Assembly (NCBI RefSeq): GCF_041146395.1
Contig: NC_090983.1
Coordinates: 63,991,501-64,055,500, forward strand
Length of the DNA: 64,000 bases
Source: Eulemur rufifrons
Lineage: Eukaryota; Chordata; Mammalia; Primates; Lemuridae
Direction of reading: 5' to 3'
This document shows positions 21,251 to 32,129 of the stretch, piece after piece. The stretch's first letter is position 1; every line of letters begins with the position of its first letter. The notes under the pieces were generated by a model. It saw nothing but the letters and a program-made list of their open reading frames with translations, was not told the origin of the DNA and did not search any database. A program made the position numbers and the translations under genes.

Positions 21251-21689
21251 ATTGTTAGTACATGTTCTTTCTGTGAAATTTCTGAGTGAGCATTATACAA
21301 ACAATGGGAAAATCAATTGACTCAGTTTATTTTCATAAGAATATTAGGTTTCTTGGAGAGCAAGGCCTTGTCAGTGATGAGTTGGTCTCCTCGACTCATT
21401 GCTGATTTGTGTTAAGGATTGGGCCTTAACTTGTAGGAAAAGACTTGTTTGACATCCTGTAAATGATCAAAAAAGGAAAGGGTACCATGGGCTTAAAATG
21501 ATACACTGTTGGGACAGTGTAGGAACATCTCTAGAGGCTCTGTGAAGAGATAGCAAGTGGCAGCTAAGCCTAAAACGTCACTGGGAAAGTATTATGGTGG
21601 TGGCTAGGAAAGATTTCAAACACTTTCTTTCAAAAATGTTTCACTTCTACTCAAAGTTTTAAAAAGCCAATTGTTCATTGTTTTTCAGA
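21251..21689. other. unassigned sequence
   Basis: No gene or repeat recognised. Confidence 0.45.
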
Positions 21690-22310
21690 TCAGTGTTTTT
21701 AAAACTTTTAATTAACAGACTGTAAAATTGACTTTTTTGATGTATAATTCAAATTTTAACAAACAAATAGATTTGTATAACCCCCACCACAATCAAGACA
21801 TGGAACAGTTACATCTCCCACCAAAACTCCCTTATGCTACTCCTTTGTCCTCACACTCTCCCTCATGGCAACCACTGATTTATTTTTTGTCACTTTAGCT
21901 TTCCAAGAGTGTCATACATTAATAATTTTATATTCCCTCCAGCAATATATGAGTTTCAGTTTTTCCACATCCTTGTCAGCACTTGGTATTGTCAATATTT
22001 TTATTTTAGCCATTGGAATAGGTGTGTGGTGGTATTTCAACATGGTTTTAATCTCAATTTCCCTAGTGGTTAATGACGTTGAGCATCTTTTATTTGCCAT
22101 CCATATCTCCCTATCTGGTTAAATCTCTGTTCAAGTCTTTTGCTTATTTTTAAATTGATATTTTTTTTTACTGTCAAGTTTTGAGAATTCTTTATATATT
22201 CTGGATATAAGTCCTTTGTTGGACATGTGATTGCAAATATTTTCTTCCAGTTTTTCCATTCTCTTAACAGTGCCTTTCATAGAGTAGAAGTTTTTAATTC
22301 TGATGAGATC
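21690..22310 (-). mobile_element. L1M-type LINE fragment
   Basis: Antisense L1: 'cccaccacaatcaagacatg', 'catggcaaccactgattta', then 'ccacatccttgtcagcactt', 'gttgagcatcttttatttgc', 'gttcaagtcttttgcttatt', 'tttatatattctggatataa'. An internal deletion joins the 3' part to the ORF2 C-terminal region. A plus-strand 85-codon frame here is only the shadow of this element. Confidence 0.8.
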
Positions 22311-22639
22311 TCAGGATCAGTCTTGTATATGCTGTGTGGATGCTGGTTGATGACTCAACCTCTTCATCTCCCTCTCATCTCATCCTTACATAATATCTGG
22401 CCTCTGCATCTGATTCCCGGGACTCCCCCCTCACCCTACCTGCTCACAAAAGTCAATTCTTACCGATCATTATATAATGTAAGTTAATACTGGATTTACT
22501 TTTAAAATCAATTCAACATTTGTCAGGTTTGTTATGTACTTTTACCCACACACATTTCTGAGTCATATACCCTTGGGAGGTAGACACTTGGTCTTTTTAT
22601 CTTGCCAGAGCAACACCTAGTGTATCAGGGATTTTAGAG
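22311..22639. other. unassigned sequence
   Basis: No gene or repeat recognised. A few pyrimidine-rich stretches. Confidence 0.45.
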
Positions 22640-22798
22640 CCCTGAGAGTAAACATGTGACCTGTGGACAAGCAGCAGCAGCATCACCTGGGAGCCTGGAA
22701 GAAATTCAGACTCTCTGACCCTACCACAGGCCTACGAGTTAGAATTTGCATTTTAATGGGATCCCCAGGTGTGCATTAAAGTTTCTGAAGCACAGCTG
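22640..22798 (-). mobile_element. MER5A-type hAT-Charlie relic
   Basis: 'caagcagcagcagcatcacc', 'tgggagcctggaagaaattc' and 'attaaagtttctgaagcaca' follow the MER5A reverse-complement order and approximate its right terminal repeat. Confidence 0.8.
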
Positions 22799-22814
22799 TA
22801 CAGCTCATCTGGTT

Positions 22815-22965
22815 CTCACTCTTTTTTTCCCAAACAAAGAAACTGAAGTCCAGAGGGAACAAGGATGGCCTGCAGGCCAGCAGCAGCTGGTGCTACAGCC
22901 AGGGTGGGAACCTGGCCCTCTGACTCCAAGGCCAGGGCGTTCTGCGCTGCACCACCCACCTCCAG
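22815..22965 (-). mobile_element. MIR SINE relic
   Basis: 'aaagaaactgaagtccagag', 'cagggtgggaacctggccct' and 'ctgactccaaggc' follow the antisense MIR order. It is GC-richer than most copies here. Confidence 0.65.
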
Positions 22966-24274
22966 CATTTTGGATGACAATGACAGCCTATGTGCGGAGC
23001 ATCAACGTTCGTCTCCATGTGGTCTTTCCCCCCAAAGACTCCCTTCAATTCTTATTCACAATATTCCCTAGGGATATCTGATGTTCAAAATGCAGACTTC
23101 CAAATTTTCATAATGAAATGAACTAAACACTCTTTGGGGGAATAAAGTGATTTTTCCCTTTGCATTTGTTTACTTCTCTGTAAGCTCCTGAGATGGCTAA
23201 CACACTAGTTGTTAATCACACCATCTGTTCAAACAGCACTTCTAAATCATTCGATTCATACTTTTCTTTTTAAGGAATTTTTTTTTTCCTGAACAATATG
23301 TTTGTGCCTGCGTTACTTTCATCATTTGGCAATGCAGTTTGAGCTATTTAAACTTTCCTATTTATTGTAAATGGCTTTTCAATCAGCAAATATTTTTTAA
23401 AAATGTGCATACACCACCAAAAAGCTGTGTCTACTGACTTTTCAAACATTGGAAACAGTAGAAAAATCTGTTCTAGTCTGTCTGCTGTCAAATTTTTACC
23501 CATCTGATTATATTTCAATGAAGTGTTTAGGAAGATGATTTATCCGGCTGACCCTGAAGTATTTTCCTTATTGGCCCTGAAGATGGCAGTGCTGTGCAAT
23601 TTTGTACAAACCTTCACTTTTTTTTTCCACCCCCTCCTCTAAAAGGAATTTCTGGAATGGCAGAAAGTGGGGGAGGATTCACTAAATCTGAACCTTCTAA
23701 CACTTAGCATAAACCTCTTCTGAACGCTGGGACAATTTGGTTTATCTTTTGGTCCCTTTGTTTTTGTTTAAAGCTGTACCCTATGTGTTTCCTGTTTCCA
23801 GCCGGGATCAGAAATGGAAATAGTTTAAAGGTTATTCTCATATCACGGGTAACCAGGAAGCACCTATATTGCTTACTGAGAAGAAGCTGGTTTTCACAAG
23901 ACTGCTTGGCTTTTTTTTTTTTTTTTTTTTTCCCCAAATCCTAACAAAGGCTCACCCCAAGATAAGTGGGAGCTAAGAATACTGGAGGTTTTGAATGCCT
24001 ACTGGGACCCCATCTCTGGGAGCATGCCCCTCCTGTTTCCTCTTCTTAACAACAGAGGCCTGCCGCCTGACATTCTTTAAATTTCATTAGCAGGGTCTGG
24101 AAGAGTGGGTTTGGAGGGACACATGCTCAGGCCTCAGGCAATATAAACCAGAGGGTACTTTCTGGGTCCTGTCATTGTTAAGGTGTGGACATGGGAACAG
24201 AGGAGGGGACAGGAGTGTATAGATACACCCAAATTAATTTGGGGACTGTCAAAATTTGATGACAATTCAACTAG
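22966..24274. other. unassigned sequence with T-run
   Basis: No gene or repeat assigned. A T-run of about 21 lies at 23911-23931; nothing beside it identifies a SINE or LINE, so it may be a plain simple repeat. Confidence 0.45.
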
Positions 24275-24585
24275 ACAGAAAACATTTATTGAAAACAATT
24301 ATGTGAGAGGCAGTATATCAAGTGCTGTTATAAATAATAATCAGCAATGTTTACGTACCATGAGCCAATTCCCTTGCCAAATGCTTTAGCAACATCTCAT
24401 TTAATCTTCACCACAATTGTGTGAGGTAAGAACTATACTTTTTTTTTTTTTTTAACATAAGGAAATTGAGGGACAGGGAGGTTTGGAAATGTGGCTAGGT
24501 TTATGCAACTTCTAAGTAAAATTGTTGAGGTTCAAAGTCAACCCTTCTAACTCCAGAGCCTGCTCAATCAATCATTGCCTTGCAT
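24275..24585 (-). mobile_element. MIR SINE with L2-like 5' flank
   Basis: The MIR part (about 24340-24580) reads 'caacatctcatttaatcttc', 'gtgtgaggtaagaactatac', a T-run at about 24440-24454, 'aggaaattgagggacaggga', 'aactccagagcctgctc'. The 24275-24335 part, 'aaacatttattgaaaacaat', may be an L2 3' end. Confidence 0.8.
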
Positions 24586-25110
24586 TTTGCTTCATTGATG
24601 AAATAGCATAAATATCAAGCCCTCGATTTGTACTTAGACATATTTGGTACCCATTTAAGGATACTTACACCCTGGTATTTCCCTTCTATTAAGTGCTACA
24701 CAATTGTAAAGAAGCCAGGCACCAATGAGCACATATGTTATTTTGGAGGGAATACTCCACATGGAACAGTGAGCCTGTGACCTTAGGTGTCTTTCTCTGG
24801 TGTGATCTATTCAGAGAATTTCTGGGGCAAAAAAATTGCTACTAAAACTAGGGAGACCAGAGGTACCCAGTTGAGAGTGTTGTGTCGGATATCCAAGGAT
24901 AAAGCACACCAAAATTTTCAAATTGGTTTTTTTTCCAGTGGGTTGTACAGCTGCACAAGCTCAGAGGACATCTCAAGCTGGCTCTTGTTTGCCCCCTAAG
25001 TTCAAATGTGGAGACTTTCTTGTCAATTGTTTTCCCTAAAATATAGGTGTGCAGAATCCTATTTCCCTTATCTGTGCTGTGAATGTCCTACAATGTTGCC
25101 TTGGGCACTC
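24586..25110. other. unassigned sequence
   Basis: No repeat or exon recognised. Confidence 0.45.
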
Positions 25111-25298
25111 ACTCATTCTCAGAGTGTCATCTCTAGACCTGTACCATCAACATCACCTGGGAGCATGTTAGAAATGCAAATTCTCAGGTCCCACCCCCAG
25201 ACCTGTTGACTCAGAAACTCTAGGGGTGGAGCCTGATCATCTTCGTTTAAAGAGCCTTCCAGGTGATTGTGATGCACAGTAGTGTTTGAACACCACTG
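25111..25298 (-). mobile_element. MER5A hAT-Charlie DNA transposon
   Basis: A near-complete MER5A of about 188 bp: 'catcacctgggagcatgtta', 'gaaatgcaaattctcaggtc', 'gactcagaaactctaggggt', ending 'gtttgaacaccactg'. The two ends are approximate inverted repeats. Confidence 0.92.
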
Positions 25299-26164
25299 AA
25301 CTAGGCAGTTATCTATGTGTAATTTGGAAGAAAAAGATGGAGCTCAAGTACCAGGTGCTGAATGCTGTGGAAGGGAAGTCCTCACTAGTTGCCCGTGGGA
25401 AGGACAGGTAGCACAGCCCCTAAGACACATCCTTGCTTGAGTGAACGCTGGGCTGATTTTAAACTTGATTCTACTCTTGTTTCTGAGGTCTCCTTGGGTC
25501 CCATGCCCTCTTCCAGGAGGACCTTCCTGTCACATCACTTCCTACCTATTTTCTCGCTCCTGCCCCAAGCTTGGGGGATTCTGTTCTTTGAGAGGAGGAG
25601 GGATGGAAGATGGAGGTGTGGATAAGAAGAACTTCCAAGGAATCATCCCATTTTCTTCCAAATCTTTCATCTAGGCTTTTGAAAGTCCAACGCTAAGATA
25701 AGACTCCTTTCTTTTTTACTTTTCTGTGATCATATACCCTCTCTGAGGCAATGAACTTAGAATAGCTGGGCTGGGAGGTGAAGCGAGGTAAAAAGAGAAA
25801 GGGAAATACATTGACTAGTATTTCAAAATTATTGCAACACACTGGAATGCAAACTACTAGGTTTCCTACCTAGTTTCTTTTTCCCCAAAATGCCTTGGGC
25901 AGAGATCTCATCACACAGCAATTAGAGGTGGCTCTGAGTTGCTAAAAGTGATTTGTGAAGCTCCACCTACATCCTCTCAGTGGGAAAACCTCTCCTCTCT
26001 CAAGGATCTAATGTAACTTAAATTTCCTCTCATAAGTTTGTGTTTTTGAGTAAAGCTAAGATCTGTTTGGGCATTTATTCCAGAGAATGCATATTTCTTC
26101 CGGGAGAATATACCTGAGTTTGCTGGGTGCTTGCTGGGAATCCGCTTCTCTTATTGTCCATCTT
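25299..26164. other. unassigned sequence
   Basis: No gene recognised. GC-richer part 25400-25640 has overlapping short plus-strand frames without splice context. Confidence 0.45.
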
Positions 26165-26435
26165 TCCTCTCTAAATTCCTCCTTCAAGATCTGCCTTAAG
26201 TCTAAAGCCCTCTTCCAAATATTCACTGATCACTCCAGCCAATACTGCTCCCTGCCCTTTCTTACCATCCTCATCACTTAGGCACTTAGTAATTTGTCCA
26301 CTTTTAGTTTAGACACCTCTTTTATATTGCCTTGTTTGTTTTCTGTTTCCAGTCAGATTATTTCATGTGTAGATACTTTTTGTCTCCTCTAAAACATTCT
26401 AGTCTTATAGGGGATGGGAACCACTTCAGTTTGTA
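26165..26435 (+). mobile_element. L2 LINE 3' end
   Basis: 'cctccttcaagatctgcctt', 'ttcactgatcactccagcca', 'catcacttaggcacttagta', 'cattctagtcttatagggga' follow the sense-strand L2 3' order. Confidence 0.7.
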
Positions 26436-26971
26436 AGGAAGCTACTTCCTCTCTATGACTTCACTATTATATGAATGCTGAAGTTATTAATATTTATATT
26501 AAGATGGTGTTGAGTTATACTTTGGACCTGTGTTTGGACCTAGGTTACACCCATACCAGCGACCCAACTGCAACTGAAAAGTAAGGTTAAGCTAAGCATC
26601 TGTCGCCGATGGAAGGAATATATGTATCAGACCAGCACTGATAGTTCAGAAGAGAGTAAGGGAATGCTGTCCTGGTCTTGACCTTGAAGGAAGGGTTGGA
26701 ATGAATAAAGGGGTGTGTTGGGGGTGAGGTGGGGAGGTTGTGGTCATGAGGTGTGTTAAAGCTGGTGTCTGTCACATGGAGATCTCTACTCAAGGCTGTG
26801 TTCAGATGATGCTCGGTGACTCCCTAGGGGTTCCACAGAGGAGCCTCAGGGTTCTCCTTGAGGTGCAGGTCAATAGAAACGTAGAACCTGAAGGACCTTC
26901 CCTTTACACTTGCTAGAGCAGCTCCAGGGTTTTCTGTTTGATCTGTTAGGGCTTTGTGTAAGATTCTGTTT
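26436..26971. other. unassigned sequence
   Basis: No gene or repeat recognised. Confidence 0.45.
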
Positions 26972-27584
26972 GAAATAAAAGTTTTCCTCAGTATAGAGAT
27001 ACCTCAAAGAACTAAAAGTAGACCTACCATTCGATCCAGCAATCCCACTACTGGGTATTTACCCAAAGGAAAAGAAGTCATTTGACCAAAAAGACACCTG
27101 TACTTGAATGTTTATTGCAGCACAATTCACAATTGCAAAGATGTGGAATCAACCCAAGTGCCCATCAATTCATGAGTGGATTAACAAAATGTGGTATATG
27201 TATACCATGGAGTACTACTCAGCCATAAAACAGGATGAATTAATGCTTTTTGCAACAATTTGGTTGGAACTGGAGACCATTATCCTAAGTGAAGAAGTGT
27301 CTAAAGAATAGAAAAACAAACACCACTTGTACTCACTATAAAATTGGAACTAACCAATGAGCACACATGTGCACAGTGAGAAGTAAAACTCAGTGGAAAT
27401 CAAGCAGGGGTGAGGGGGAGGAGGAGATGGGTGAAAACCTACCTAACAGGTACAGTGAACAATATCTGGGTGATGGGTGCACTTACAGCTGTGACTCAAG
27501 CATTACAAAAACAATCAATGTAACTAAAAACATTTGAAACCCCATAATATTTGGAAATTAAAAGAAAAGGAAATAAAGGTTTTC
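26972..27584 (+). mobile_element. 5'-truncated L1 LINE with 15-bp target site duplication
   Basis: Body 26987-27569. Flanks GAAATAAAAGTTTTC (26972-26986) and GAAATAAAGGTTTTC (27570-27584) match at 14 of 15 bases. It holds the end of L1 ORF2 ('gtggtatatgtataccatgg', 'tactactcagccataaaaca') and a 3' UTR ('gggtgatgggtgcacttaca'). The style is L1PB/L1MA. A decayed A-rich tail precedes the right duplication. Confidence 0.92.
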
Positions 27585-27920
27585 TGCTGAGAAGATATTG
27601 GGGGGACAAATGGTCTTCTTTGGAATCCCGATTGTTTTGATTTCTGCATTCTCAATGTTTACTTCCCTGTATTAATTCTTGGAATTTTGAAAACCTTGGT
27701 TGAAGATATGTTAGCTGGGCTATGGAAAAAGTTTTTGCCCACACTGAGGTCACTTCCATAGGTTACCATGGGGGTGATGGAGAAAACTGGAGGGAAAGGC
27801 CTCCAAGCTGAAGGGAACACCTGGCAAGAGGGGGCAGAACTCATTCGGGTCACATAGCTTCTTCCCCTGCTCCTCTCCCCACCTGACTTATTCCAGTGCT
27901 AAAGAGAGTTTATTATAAAG
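27585..27920. other. unassigned sequence
   Basis: No repeat or exon recognised. An antisense 64-codon frame here is treated as chance. Confidence 0.45.
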
Positions 27921-28058
27921 ATGCTATATATATACACACATATATATGTATTCTCTCAAAAGATATATATATATATATATATATATCTCAAAAGATGCTA
28001 TATATATATTTGGAGGAGAGAATATATATATATTCTCTCCTCCAAATATATATACTTC
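27921..28058. repeat. AT microsatellite with embedded 54-bp perfect palindrome
   Basis: Runs of TA at about 27926-27947, 27963-27987 and 28000-28009. The palindrome covers 28001-28054: arms TATATATATTTGGAGGAGAG and CTCTCCTCCAAATATATATA with a self-complementary 14-base AT centre at 28021-28034. The unit CTCAAAAGAT occurs twice nearby. Confidence 0.95.
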
Positions 28059-28517
28059 TTGAATTAAATTAAGAACTCTGTTCTGGTGCTACAAAAGTAA
28101 AGAGATGCTGAAAGTAGGGGGAAAAATACAAAAAAAGAAAAGCTCATTGAAGATGAACTTGTCTTTTTTATGGGTGGTTGCAAGGAAATACCAAGGTCAG
28201 AAACAAAATTCTCCACCCCACCCCTCCTCTCCTCTGCTCCCTTCACCCCCTATCTCCCCCCCAGCCAAATGTGGCGTTTGGCCTATCTTATTAAGGGTGG
28301 TATTTTCAAGAATCAAAACATGAAACCTGACTGTGTCTTAATAACCTACTGCTGCCCTCCTATATTGCCAACCTGGGTCCCCGAATTCTGATTTTTGGAT
28401 TCTTTTTAGGGAGCCAATGGGTATATGTGATTTCATTTCAGACTCTTTGGTGGTCACTCAGACTGCTCCAAAAAACAGTCTTTGGGCTGTGATTTTATTT
28501 TATTTTTTATGCTTTAG
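28059..28517. other. unassigned sequence upstream of the candidate exon
   Basis: Includes a C-rich pyrimidine tract (about 28210-28262) and a T-rich stretch (28492-28515) just before an AG. No repeat recognised. Confidence 0.45.
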
Positions 28518-28657
28518 GAAAATCTCTTCTGACTTTTCTCTGTAAAGAAGTAAAAAATGGAGAGGCATTTTGCAGCAGTAGCAGCAGCGGAGACGGCGGC
28601 AGAGCAGCCACCACGGCCCCAGCTGCCGCCATGCTTCATAAAACTATCCCAAATGGG
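28518..28657 (+). other. candidate exon: GCG/CAG-rich, Kozak ATG, splice-donor-like end
   Basis: A T-rich tract ending in CTTTAG stands before 28518, like an acceptor or the upstream edge of a first exon. The block then turns abruptly into GCA/GCG/CAG-rich sequence (about 28572-28630) in an otherwise AT-rich area. An ATG at 28631 has the strong context GCCGCCATGC. From it the frame runs nine codons (MLHKTIPNG) and meets GGG|GTGAGC at 28657/28658, a good splice donor that falls on a codon boundary. A second ATG at 28557, in another frame, reads through an alanine-rich stretch to the same donor. Without splicing, the 28631 frame ends after 28 codons. I do not recognise a protein. It could be an alternative first exon of a neighbouring gene, a non-coding RNA exon, or a coincidence. 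Confidence 0.4.
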
Positions 28658-29639
28658 GTGAGCACACTTAGCAGAATGATCAATTCACTGCTGCCGTATC
28701 ACTTCTATTTATAATCTTGGCAGAGCTACAAATTTCAAGGGTTTTTGAAGACAGAGGAACTCTTCGACACGAAGTGATTTTAGCTTTGATCTTTTCAGAG
28801 TTTGAATTCAAGGGAGTGGGATTTTCCAGCTTCTACAGGGATTGATGTTCCTGCAGAATACAACTAGCTTCCTGCTCACAGGTGATGACTTTTACAACAG
28901 GCAAGGAAAATGCTCGAAAGGACCCTTCTTCTAAGGAATCTTTTTATGTTTACAAGGCATTATAAGATAGAGATGTATTTCACGTATTTTTTAATGTTTG
29001 TGCACAGATAATATCCTTAAATCACCTAAGGGTTTATCTCACACACATCTCTCTCTGTCTTGCCTCAAATTATTCATTTCCAATACTGGCCTCTCTGTTA
29101 ATTAAATGGTATGTCTATGGGGGCATTTCCACTTGAATGATAATTAATGTGTTTTTTCCCAATCCAGCTGCCCATGAACTCTGGTAGATAAATTGTTTTG
29201 TGTATAGCACATATTCAAGGCTGGGCTAGGATAATGATTTCCTGCTCAACTAAAAAAATAAAAAAGTAAATATCATTCAGTGCACAAGATCTCTTCTTTA
29301 CCTTCGTACAATTTGGGGTATGTGGAGAGGGGAAGAAAAATACTTACTGATTCATAAATAAGAGCACCAAAATACCACAGTAACCATGGTGGAAGCTACA
29401 TTGACCTTTTGGTTGATTTTCATAATCATTTGTTATTCTTGCCTGTGTCCCTTAGTGGTTTGTAAGGCATATGGTTTCTGAGACATGTATACATTTAGAT
29501 TAGGTTATTTAAATATTTTTGGTCCCAGAGATATGCTAAAATGTGACAAATTTACTTTTTAATGCACAAAGTCTTCTTTTTGATCTTATGTATGCTACTA
29601 ATGCTTTTTTTGTGAGAGGCAGAATATATTTTAGGAATT
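28658..29639. other. unassigned sequence
   Basis: No repeat recognised. If 28518-28657 is an exon, this would be intron. A CTGCTCACAG|GTGATG stretch near 28875 resembles splice signals but is not supported otherwise. Confidence 0.4.
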
Positions 29640-29868
29640 AAAGGCTCAGGCTCTGGAATGAGATCTGCATTCCAATCTCAACTTCACCACTTGGCAACTC
29701 AGATCTTGGGTGAGTTCTTAACCTCTTTGTGCCTGACTTTTCTCATCTATAAAGTGAGAATAATAATAATATCTCTCTCATAGAGCTATTGTGAGGATGA
29801 ATAGCATTATTTTTGTAAAACAAATAGAACAGCCTGGCACATACTGTTGTATTCACTATTAATCAGTA
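29640..29868 (+). mobile_element. MIR SINE
   Basis: Good MIR: 'ggctcaggctctggaatgag', 'cttaacctctttgtgcctga', 'ctcatctataaagtgagaat', 'attgtgaggatgaatagc', 'cagcctggcacatact'. Confidence 0.9.
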
Positions 29869-30689
29869 TTTTCAAAAGGAAATATTGAAACATTAAAGCA
29901 GATTTACTGGAAAAATTGCAAAAACATATATAGGTTTATACCACAGTCTCAATTAATTGACAAAAGCCTCTGAAAGTGCAATTTTAGTTCCAGAATACTA
30001 TAATTTCAGCAGATATTTCGGGCATGAAATTTATAGTTTTCATGAATGTGAACTTCAAAGACAGGAGCTATACATCTAAATGGCAAGACGGGGGAGAATT
30101 GCCCGCCCCAAGAGGTGAGTGTCTAAAGGTGAACTTCATCCTCTCTGTAAGGGGAGGAGGAGAAATGCCTTAGGGTGAAATTCCCATCAGAATACCTTGC
30201 TTACATAAACCCTATTATTTCATTTTCCCAATTTAGACTCAGCCTTCCCTTACCCTGAGCAAAAATGGTATAAAAGATTACATAGTTAGGGAAAACAAAA
30301 TGTAAAAATTTTGGCTTTACAATACCTACTCCTGATTTGGAATGATAAGATGAGGGAAAATGACATCCAAACTACGTAAGTCCACCAGCTGATGACAAGT
30401 ATGTTTAGAGAACTTGAATTTGGCTTGGTTTTTAATAATGGGATCTGAGTGGGGAATTTCCAAACCAAAATGTTAGTTAGCACGGTTGCGTAATAAATAT
30501 CTAGAAAGGAAGTCGAGGTCATTACAGTTAGGGAAATTTTCTGATGTAAGCTTTAGAGATAGGCAGGACAACTGGAATTTCTTTGGGAAGGAATTGTCTT
30601 CAGAGGTTTAGAAATGCTGTCACATGCTTGCTTTTGCCAATGCTCCCAAATTTGCCTAAAGGAATTAGGAACCCACAGATCGACCTAGC
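29869..30689. other. unassigned sequence
   Basis: No gene or repeat recognised; a small CpG-containing patch at 30085-30120. Confidence 0.45.
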
Positions 30690-30905
30690 TAATGTCTATG
30701 AAATACTTCTGAGTGCTGAGCACTGTGTTACTCATATGTTATTTTGTGTAATCCTGTTTGAAACCTTAATTAATATTTCCCTATTTCAAAGCTGAGGAAA
30801 CTGAGAATCAGACATAGCGGGTAAGCAGTCAGGCTGGGATTCAAAGCCAGGTGGTCCAACTTTAGTCCACATGCTGTTAGTCTCAGCCACTGTACAGTCT
30901 CTGCT
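30690..30905 (-). mobile_element. MIR SINE
   Basis: Antisense MIR: 'gagtgctgagcactgtgtta', 'caaagctgaggaaactgaga', 'gggattcaaagccaggtggt', 'ctcagccactgtacag'. Confidence 0.85.
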
Positions 30906-31689
30906 ATATCTCACATAAAGTGTTAAAAATGAAAGGGTTGATAGATGTCTATGTAGCTCAATTATATCAATTCTAAGACCTAAGAAATGATTGTCCTGTG
31001 AGATTTCCATAGACATTAGCAACAATGCTGACACTTGAACTAAAACATCAAACTGTAAATTTCACAACTTTGGGAAATCATAATCTCCTCTCCCTACTCC
31101 TGAGCTCGCCTTTCTTCTGCTGAAGACGTGAACAAATTGCACAGACAAAGCTAGTCCTCAGTGGAAGTGTTCCCATGATATTAAGGCTCAACAGTAGCAC
31201 CTGGAGAAGTATCACAGTGAAACCACTGCGACGCTGGGCACTGCACTGACCTGATATTTGAAACAGTGAGCTTCACAGCCTGCCTAATAATTAAAGCAAT
31301 TTATCTTCAAGTGGATCTAGGCCATTTTGTTATTTCAACATGAAATTCTTGGGGAATAGAGATGCCTACAGAGAATCTCTGTTGCATAAACACCAATATG
31401 AAAAGTAAGTAGGTGAGTCTTGGAGATGCTGTCAACTATGTGTGGCCATTAGAACTTTGGCTGCTAAATTGATGCCTCTGCATCTGGCTGGAAAAGACTT
31501 ACTCAGAAATGGACAGCAAGGTAACTAACTGAAGATTTGCCACCACCTCACGAGGCCTAGAATGCAGATGAAACAACAATGGGTATACAAGTCTTTATCC
31601 TGTCCCAAAGGCCAAATTCAGAAACAAATGTAATAAAATAGTGACCCCAAAGACCAAAGAATTCTGAAATTATATGGCAGGCCATTTGA
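30906..31689. other. unassigned sequence
   Basis: No gene or repeat recognised. Confidence 0.45.
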
Positions 31690-32025
31690 GAACAGGTTTG
31701 TTCTGTCCAGTTTGATAGACACTAGCCAGCAGCATGTGGCCACTGGGCAACTGAAAAGTAGTTATCTCAAACTGAGATGTACTGTAAGTGTGAAATAGAA
31801 ACCAGACTTAAAGACTTAGTATGGAGAAAGAATGTAAAATATCTCAATAATTTTGAATATTGATTGTGTGTTGAAAGTATAATATTTTTGATATATTGAC
31901 TTAAATGAAATACACTATTCAACTTATTTCTATCTGTTTCTTGTTACATGTTAATACGACTATTATAAAATTTAAATTGCACAGGTGGCTCACATTGTAT
32001 TTCTATCGGACAGTGCTGCTGTGTG
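31690..32025 (+). mobile_element. nonautonomous DNA transposon relic (hAT-like), family not named
   Basis: The left end '(tt)ctgtccagtttgatagac' and right end 'tttctatcggacagtgctgc' are approximate inverted repeats. Inner blocks 'actgagatgtactgtaagtg' and 'gaatgtaaaatatctcaata' belong to a widespread old mammalian repeat whose name I cannot give with certainty. Confidence 0.6.
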
Positions 32026-32129
32026 CTCTACACCAGCAAGCGGCCGAGATATGAAGACAGCTTTGGCCTTCATCACAGACAGTGCAGGACTCTTTAGGAG
32101 CCAGATAGAATATTTTGGTGGCCTCATCA

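Noticed and set aside
21865..22122. 85-codon plus-strand hydrophobic frame
   Set aside because: Antisense shadow of an L1M fragment.
28631..28714. 28-codon unspliced frame after the Kozak ATG as a complete microprotein
   Set aside because: The donor-like GTGAGC inside it makes a spliced reading more plausible; neither is proven.
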